A stretch of DNA of 64,000 nt, from NCBI RefSeq assembly GCF_030272615.1, contig NC_081415.1, positions 104,338,796 through 104,402,795 on the forward strand, given 5' to 3'. The notes beneath the pieces are model-generated. The model was not told the DNA's origin, did not search any database, and was given only the letters and a program-made list of their open reading frames with translations. Shown one piece after another: positions 57,641-64,000 of the stretch. Within the stretch, counting starts at the first letter, position 1. Every line of letters starts with the position of its first letter. Made by a program: the position numbers and the translations under genes. The stretch comes from Cryptomeria japonica (lineage: Eukaryota; Streptophyta; Pinopsida; Cupressales; Cupressaceae).

Positions 57641-60600
57641 CTTTGGTGACTCATGTAGGTAATGATGCATGGTTAATTGACTCAGGTGCATCTTTTCATA
57701 TGACTACCAATAGAGATTGGTTTTTTGAATACAAAGAATTTAATGGAGGTAAGGTGTACCTAGGTGATGATTCACATTTCGACATTGTTGATCAAGGTAA
57801 AGTTAGAATCAGGTTTCATGATGGTAGAATAAAAAGGATTAATGGTGTGTTGCACATCCCTAGTTTAAAATGAAATATGTTATATGTGAGAAAATTGATA
57901 GATACCGGTGTGCAAGTAGTCTTTTCTGAAGCAGGATGTAAGATGATTAAGGGTGCTATGGTAATTGCTAGAGGTGTCAAGTTCAACACTTTGTATAAGC
58001 TAGATGCATACATTGTTGAGTGTAATAGCACTTCTTTAGAAAGTGAATCTATGAAAAATTTGAGAGTTTCACCTTCAGCAAATGGAAGTGGCTTTTGGGT
58101 ACCTAAGGGTGCTCTTTCTTCTGAAGCAAAGTTACCTACACAAAAGACTATGTTATGGCACTAAAGGCTTGACCACATTGGAGAAAAGGGTCTAAGGACC
58201 TTGAAAAATAAAAACCTTGTTGAAGGTTTGAATGATTGTAATCTTGACTTTGATTTATGTGAGCATTGCATTTATGGAAAACAAAACCGCATTTAGTTTT
58301 ACTCGAGTTCTCATAAAACTTGTGATGTTTTGGATCTTCTTCATTCCAATGTGTTTGGTCCTATAGATGTTCCTTTGATTGGAAAATCCACACATTATGT
58401 TTCATTTGTTGATTATTTTAGTAGAAGGACATGGGTATATTTTCTAAAGAGTAAATCTAAAGTTTTCAATCAATTTAAAGAATTTAAAGCAATGGTTGAG
58501 TTGCAGAATAGAAAGAAAATTAAAAGTTTGAGGACTGATAATGGCAGTGAATTTTTCTCTAATGATTTTGATAGATTTTGTAAAGACTATGGCATTAATA
58601 GACAAAAGGAAACTTTGTATTCTCCATAGCAAAATGGAGTTACAGAAAGAATGAACATGACACTGATGGAGAAGGCTAGGAGTATGTTGAGTGGAATTGG
58701 TCTAGAACAAAAATTTTGGGCTGAAGTTGTTACCACTACTTGCTAATTGATTAACTGGTCCTTTACATCAACTCTTGTTGATAAAACACCTATGGAAGCA
58801 TGGTCGGGTCACAAGCCTTCATTGAGACATCTTAGAGTTTTTGGTTGTGAGGCATATGCACATGTGCCAAAGGAGAAGCAGACAAAGTTGGAGAACAAGG
58901 ATGTGAAATGTATCTTCATCAATTATATTTATGGTGTGAAAGGATACAAGCTTTGGGACCCTATTGCACAAAAGGTAATTCATAGTAGAAGTGTTATTTG
59001 TTAGAGAAATCAAGTCTCCTTTTGTTACATTGCAGTCAGAACAGACTAAAAAGGAAGATGTGATTCAATTTTCTTCTACAATTTAAAGAGTTGAATCGAG
59101 ACCCCTTTATAGGCATGAAGTTGAGGAGAGCTCATCTATCTCTAAATCTTCAGAAGAGGAGGAAGAAACTCCAGCTCAACTTGTTCTAAGGTATACAAGA
59201 CATAGACAACCACCTGAAAGGTATTCACCTGATAATTGGAGATGTATTTTTTCTTTGAATACTAATGTGGATGAATCGAAATCTGTAGAAGAGCCATTAG
59301 GTATGAATGATGCAGAATCCTGAAAGATTGATATGGAAGAAGAAATGATAGCTTTGAAAAAAAATGATACATGGGATCTTGTACCATTGCCTAAAGGACG
59401 GAAGCCTGTTGGTTGCAAATGGGTGTTCAAGAAAAAGATTGGTTCGAATAGAAGCATTGAGAAGTATAAAGCAAGGTTGGTTGCAAAAGGCTTCTCTCAG
59501 GTTGAGGGTTTTGATTATGGTGAGATATTTTCTCCTGTTGCCAAAATGGCCACCATTACATTTTTTTCTTTCTATTGTTGTTGCTTATGATTTAGAGGTT
59601 GAGCAAATGGATGTAAAAATTTATTTCCTTCATGGTGATTTGGAGAAGGATATTTATATGACACAATCAGAATGCTATGTGGTGAAAGGTAAAAGTAATT
59701 TGGTCTGTAAATTAAAGAAATCCTTGTATGGCCTCAAAAGATTCCTAGGATGTGGTACCAGAAATTTGATACATATGTGTTGAGTTTGAGATTTGATCAT
59801 TCTAAATCAGATCACTATGTTTATTATAAAACAGGTGGTGATCATTTCCTGTACATTGCATTATATGTTGATGATATGTTATTCATTGGTAAATGGAAAG
59901 GTGTGATTTTATAACTAAAGTCTCATCTCGCTACTAAATTTGAAATGAAATATCTTGGTGCAATGAAACATATTCTTGGGATGGAAATTACAAGAGATAG
60001 AGTGAACAATAAGCTATGGCTAGGCCAAAGTAAGTATGTGAATTCAGTGTTACAAAGGTTCAACATGCAGGATTGTAGACCATTGTGTGTTCCTTTTACA
60101 GTTGGAATGAAATTATCTACTACAGATTTTCCTACATACCCTTCGAATATGGAAGACATAAGCAGAGTGCCTTACAAAAGTGTAGTTGGAAGTTTGATGT
60201 ATGCTATTATCTATACTAGACCAGACATTTCCCAAGTAGTGGGAGTTTTGTCTAGATATATCTCTAATCCTGGTAGAGTTCATTGGGATGAAATCAAAAG
60301 AGTCTTTAGATATTTGAAGGGTACCTAAGAGTATTTTTTGTGTTATCATGGTAATTCAAATGGAGATGATATTTCCCTTGATATTCATGGTTATGTGGAT
60401 TCAGACTGGGTAGGTGATATTGATAGTAGGAGATCCACCAGTGCTTATGTGTTTACTTTATTTGGTGGTGCAATTAGTTGGATGAGTAAGCGACAAGTTG
60501 TGGTTGCTTTTTCTAGTACTGAAGTAGAGTATATGGCAGCTACTCATGCTTGTAAATAGGTCATTTGGCTTAAGAGACTGTGTTCAGACATTGGAATAAA

Positions 60601-60853
60601 ACAAGGAGCCGTGATAGTTTATTGTGATAGTCAGAGTGTGATCTTCCTAGCTAAGAACCCGATATTTCATGCCTGGACCAAGCACATTGATGTTCAATAT
60701 CATTTTGTCAGAGATATGGTCGAAGATGGTAGGGTGAATTTGGTTAAGGTAGAAACTTTGATAAATGTTGCAGATTCTTTAACTAAGGTTGTGAGCATAG
60801 AGAAGCTTAGATGGTGCTCAAAGTCTATGGGCCTCATGGCCCCTAAAAATTGA
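57641..60853 (+). pseudogene. element H pol: protease, integrase, reverse transcriptase, RNase H
   Basis: Protease keeps WLIDSGASFHMT near 57670-57705. Integrase shows a zinc region ending CEHCIYGKQ near 58260 and a core with LLHSNVFGPI and RTDNGSEF (58530-58553). RT starts near 59333 and has an intact YVDD at 59864-59875, with shifts near 59570 and 59770. RNase H carries GYVDSDWVGDIDSRRSTS, STEVEYMAATHACK, then TAG at 60557, YCDSQSVIFLAKNP and a tail ending SKSMGLMAPKN at 60853. Many single changes to stop codons. Best preserved pol in the window after B. Confidence 0.88.
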
Positions 60854-60894
60854 TTCATTGTGTTGATACTCCCTTTTCTCTTACAAGGTGTTTG

Positions 60895-60903
60895 ACAAGG
60901 AGA
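60895..60903 (+). other. polypurine tract of element H
   Basis: ACAAGGAGA-type run just before the 3' LTR start at 60906; short compared with those of A, B and D. Confidence 0.55.
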
Positions 60904-60905
60904 TT

Positions 60906-61776
60906 TGTTAGGAAAATGGTGTCTCAACCTTGCATTTACATGAGGTTACTATTTATAGTAACTTTTTATTTGAGCATGAAATGGTGCAAAAATCTCCCTA
61001 AAACTTCTGGTTGGCTAGATAAGAATTCTGATAAAGTTAATTCACAAGATCACAGCTAGTTCATAAGATATTAAATTTTCCATTTTGGAGGGGTCCAATG
61101 AAAGGATTAAATTTTATTTTGAGGACTTTAGAGGCCCTAAAATGCCTTGAAAATTGGGTGTAAATTTCTTAGTGGTGTACAAGGCAATAGAGCATTTCAT
61201 GAGCTTTCTGGTGCTTCAAATGGTTTGTCAATAGGAGACACAGTTCTCAAGTTATGGCCTTTGGAAGTTTGTACTCCTAAAATAGGAAATATAAAATACA
61301 TCGGACACATAAATGAGATGTAAAAAGGGAGGGACACATCATAGGGCATCTAGAAGGGGGATAAGGTCAGCTACACCTTATTGGGTGGTTTTAGCCCATG
61401 GTTTTGTAATACCGTTTGATGGTTTCTTGTATTGTATCAACTATATATGAGGTGTGTGAGATAGAGGTTGTGTGTAAGAGTCTTATAGCTATTGAGTTAC
61501 CTCTAAATCTCTGATTAGTGGTACTCCTACGAATAGCTTGCTCTGCAAGCATATTGTAATTTGTTTTGATTTTGAAATAATATATTGGGCAGTTTTTGGA
61601 GAGTGGGGTTTTTCTCCCGAATGGGTTTTCCCCACATAAATCATTGTGTTATGGTTTGAATGTTATTATATCTACTTTTGTTTTCTATAACTGTTGTGAC
61701 AATCTGTAACAGTTTTTGCATTTCCCTCCTCTCAAGGTTAGTGTAGGTAGGTGTTCTGCTACTTAACTTCCTAACA
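60906..61776 (+). repeat. 3' LTR of element H
   Basis: TGTTAGGAAA...CCTAACA, collinear with the 5' LTR. Confidence 0.93.
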
Positions 61777-61781
61777 CTATC

Positions 61782-62590
61782 TAAAGCAACTATAATTAGT
61801 CTCCTTACATCCGCATGAATTAATATCCAATATTTTTTTATTGCATTATTTTGGACCACAACTGATTAACCTTTTGAACAAAATTTATCATCAATGACAA
61901 CAAAAAACTCATATTTACAACAATCTTCCACTTTGCAATTTATGGCAACACTTGCGCCAACTCCAAACTATTATCATATCACTCCATAACTAACTCTCTC
62001 CCCCTTTGACATCAAGGACAAAGGGTGTCTCTATACACAAAATCAATTACTATACAACTCCCACTTAGGATACATGAATAAAATTGAAAACCAAAATTAT
62101 ATTTCACCAACCTTCTCCTTATATACATATGTATGTATAGGAACAAAATTTTCTTACCAACAAAAATTAAAGATTCTACATTGCTGGGGAAATAATGCCC
62201 TTGTTAACAAACTTGAGATGAGACCAAGTGGTCTTCCAAACATTTTCTACAAAGGTCAAAATTTTGTGTTTATGTTCCATCTTCAAAAGAAGATCCTTTG
62301 CATCATTGCAACTACCCAAAACCTTCATAGACTAATCCAACTTATGAGACTCTACAAGAAGTCTCACCATGTTGGTGAGTTGCAAATCTATAATATCTCT
62401 CATATGACCAAATTATGCCTTAATCTTTTCCTTTTGATCAATTAGCAGTTTTAACTACATATACAAATTCTCTATTTGCAATCTACCATTACCATCTACA
62501 CCCCTCTTCAAATCTACAATACTAGATAGCTACACAATTTGTGCTTCAAAAGTGTCTATATGTCTTTGGTGGATATAGGCTATTGATGAT
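61782..62590 (-). other. copia-like 3' debris, reverse strand
   Basis: Minus-strand polypurine run at 61994-62007 followed by TTTGACATCAA on the plus strand, the reverse of the tract next to copia LTRs here. No LTR could be outlined and no gene is supported. Confidence 0.4.
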
Positions 62591-63393
62591 AAAACTGATA
62601 TGCTTCCAGTACATCTTTTACACTCTTTTGAAAATTCTTATTCCTTCATACAATCGGCTATGTGCAATTGCACATTTATTCACTAATTCTTCTAATCTCT
62701 TTGCTTCTATTTTATTTTCGATTCTATTCTCTTTTCAATATCGTTCAAAATTGGTGCTTCCAAGTTAGAAGCATAATCCTTCAAGCCATTAAGAAGCACA
62801 TTTAGCTGCTCCTAATCACTCGCAGTCTCATCCAACACAAATTCCAGAATTTTCTCATGGAGAAACTTCACTGTATCATTTATCAGCTCGGTGTACTGCA
62901 TATATGATTTAATGTACCTCTTGTGCACAGAGTGGTGAATTATATCACCCAAGTGTAATGTGTGCAAGGGAACAACTAGTTAAGGTCCATTTGACCTTGT
63001 TTCATAGGTACCCAAAATACCTTAGAGATAACAAGTGGTTCAAACTGTAATTTCAACTTCAACAATTATGATGTAGAGTCTCCAGAGGGATCAGAAGATT
63101 CTCCACCACAGATAGTACTCCTTTCTTCCCCTGTCTTCTTCTCCTATTATTTCTCTTTCCCTGCATCCTTCTTCTCTTCTTCTTATGTATTAAGATTAGC
63201 ATGTTTACCTTGTCTCTCTTGCACTAAAGTATCTTTGTAAGAGATCAATGATAAGAGAATGAATTCTTTCTTCATGAATCAAAGATACTCTAGGAAGAGT
63301 ACAAGTATGAATCATTTCAATATCATCTCTAATATTACTAAGGATTATATTTGAAGCATCTACAAAAGATTTTATAAAATCCAAATATTTCAT
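62591..63393 (-). pseudogene. decayed reverse-strand ORF, unrecognised, possibly the extra ORF of a copia element
   Basis: Minus strand from ATG 63393: a 62-codon piece (MKYLDFIKSFVDASNII...), then after stops and shifts a piece around 63060-62980 (FEPLVISKVFWVPMKQGQ), one around 62955-62710 (YIKSYMQYTELINDTVKFLH) and, after a frameshift, AKRLEELVNKCAIAHSRLY ending KRV at about 62610. Helical and charged, no domain recognised. It lies just upstream of a minus-strand polypurine tract, the position where SIRE elements carry an env-like ORF. Function unknown. Confidence 0.4.
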
Positions 63394-63704
63394 TAATTTC
63401 TTTTAAAATATCATCATATAGCAACATGAAATATGTATGAAATCTTTGAGAAATGACTTGAATGTAGGAAAAAACTTTGAAACTCTCATAATGCAATATA
63501 TGAAGGTTGTATGAATGAATGCAAGCAACATGAAATGAAAGAAGCTATCATCCAACACATGATTTTAATAAAAGTAACTAATGAGAAATTAATCACATGT
63601 GAAATAGAAAATCAATCAAATTTGTGAATTCTATTATGAAAAATGAAATCTAAAAACTCCCAATAGAATTACTTAAAATGCTAGAAGCATTGAGTTCACC
63701 AAAA

Positions 63705-64000
63705 TGTAATGTGTGGGAAGTAGGGCTCACAAGTTTATGCATGCAAACTAGGAACTAAACCTACTTACCATTTTCATTAAATAAAAGTGGGATGAAGTCA
63801 CTAGATCCAATCCCAAATGTTTGAATTTTAATTGACTTATGTATCCTACTATTTGTTTGAGTTTAAAATGATCTATGGAAATATGTAAATTGAATGCAAG
63901 ATCTAGGGCTAAAGGTGTGAAATTGATAAGAATCGACATGTACAAATAGTTTTAGATTTGATATGCAGACATGAATAAGATCTAGGATTAGGAACTAAGA
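63705..64000. mobile_element. third F-like copy, partial, runs off the window
   Basis: From TGTAATGTGTGGGAAG the order matches the start of the other F copies, including a stretch with GGGATGAAGTCACTAGATCC and CAATCCCAAA. More diverged than the other two. The right end and duplication are outside the window. Confidence 0.55.

Larger units (their letters stand above)
55832..61776 (+). mobile_element. copia element H (Tork-like), full length
   Basis: 5,945 bp with 864 and 871 bp LTRs, flanked by CTATT (55827-55831) and CTATC (61777-61781). Primer binding site, gag, protease, integrase, RT, RNase H and polypurine tract are all present in copia order. RT motifs ([21 protein letters not shown]) suggest the Tork/Tnt1 lineage, distinct from A, B and D, and its LTRs lack the C-loop hairpin in its usual form. 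Stops and frameshifts make it non-functional. Confidence 0.93.

Noticed and set aside
55832-61776. C-loop hairpin in the LTRs of element H
   Set aside because: A similar CCCTCCTCTCAAGG run is present near the end, but the flanking arms pair only weakly, so I did not count it.

Overview
The window looks like intergenic DNA from a large, repeat-rich plant nuclear genome, plausibly a gymnosperm. The evidence is composition only: nearly everything recognisable is an LTR retrotransposon or a fragment of one, the elements are nested several layers deep, and all are decayed. I see no host gene, tRNA, rRNA or CRISPR array. Lineage names (SIRE-like and Tork-like copia, Athila/Tat-like gypsy) come from motif recognition by eye, not from a search. 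Letters A to L below are local labels.

Layout. 1-7553 is the 3' part of a Ty3/gypsy element (L): an integrase with a DD35E triad, a 1.65 kb spacer holding three hairpin-bearing tandem repeats, a very large unrecognised ORF in the position where Athila-type elements carry an extra (env-like) ORF, then an LTR remnant. 7609-22102 is a SIRE-like copia element (A) whose 3' LTR is split by a second complete copia element (B, 13561-20935; target duplication ATGTT/ATGTC). 22103-27360 holds a reverse-strand copia remnant (J) with two probable solo LTRs inside it (I, duplication GTTAG; K, duplication AAACA).

27366-54290 is a third copia element (D, duplication ACCTA). A 19.8 kb gypsy element (E, 29614-49404, duplication TACTG) sits in it between gag and protease. 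E has a gag-like gene but no recognisable pol. Its 5' LTR was itself hit twice: by C (31971-37929, duplication CAACT, reverse strand, carrying a decayed distant relative of the large L ORF) and by F (38343-39601, duplication CACAT). D also took a solo LTR of the B family (G, 51222-52635) just before its polypurine tract. 54605-55777 is a second F copy (duplication ATAAT). 55832-61776 is a complete Tork-like copia element (H, duplication CTATT/CTATC). The rest holds reverse-strand copia-like debris and the start of a third F-like copy at the window edge.

The relative order of insertion can be read directly: D before E before C and F; D before G; A before B; J before I and K. No intact polyprotein remains. 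L could once have supplied reverse transcriptase and integrase to gag-only relatives such as E; this is inferred from similar LTR ends only.

The two most interesting signals are (1) a hairpin near the 3' end of every copia LTR of the A/B/D/G/J/K group, whose C-rich loop is constant while its stem sequence changes on both arms together, and (2) the L large ORF, which with its upstream hairpin array, promoter-like motifs and splice-acceptor-like site looks like a separately expressed accessory gene of unknown function.
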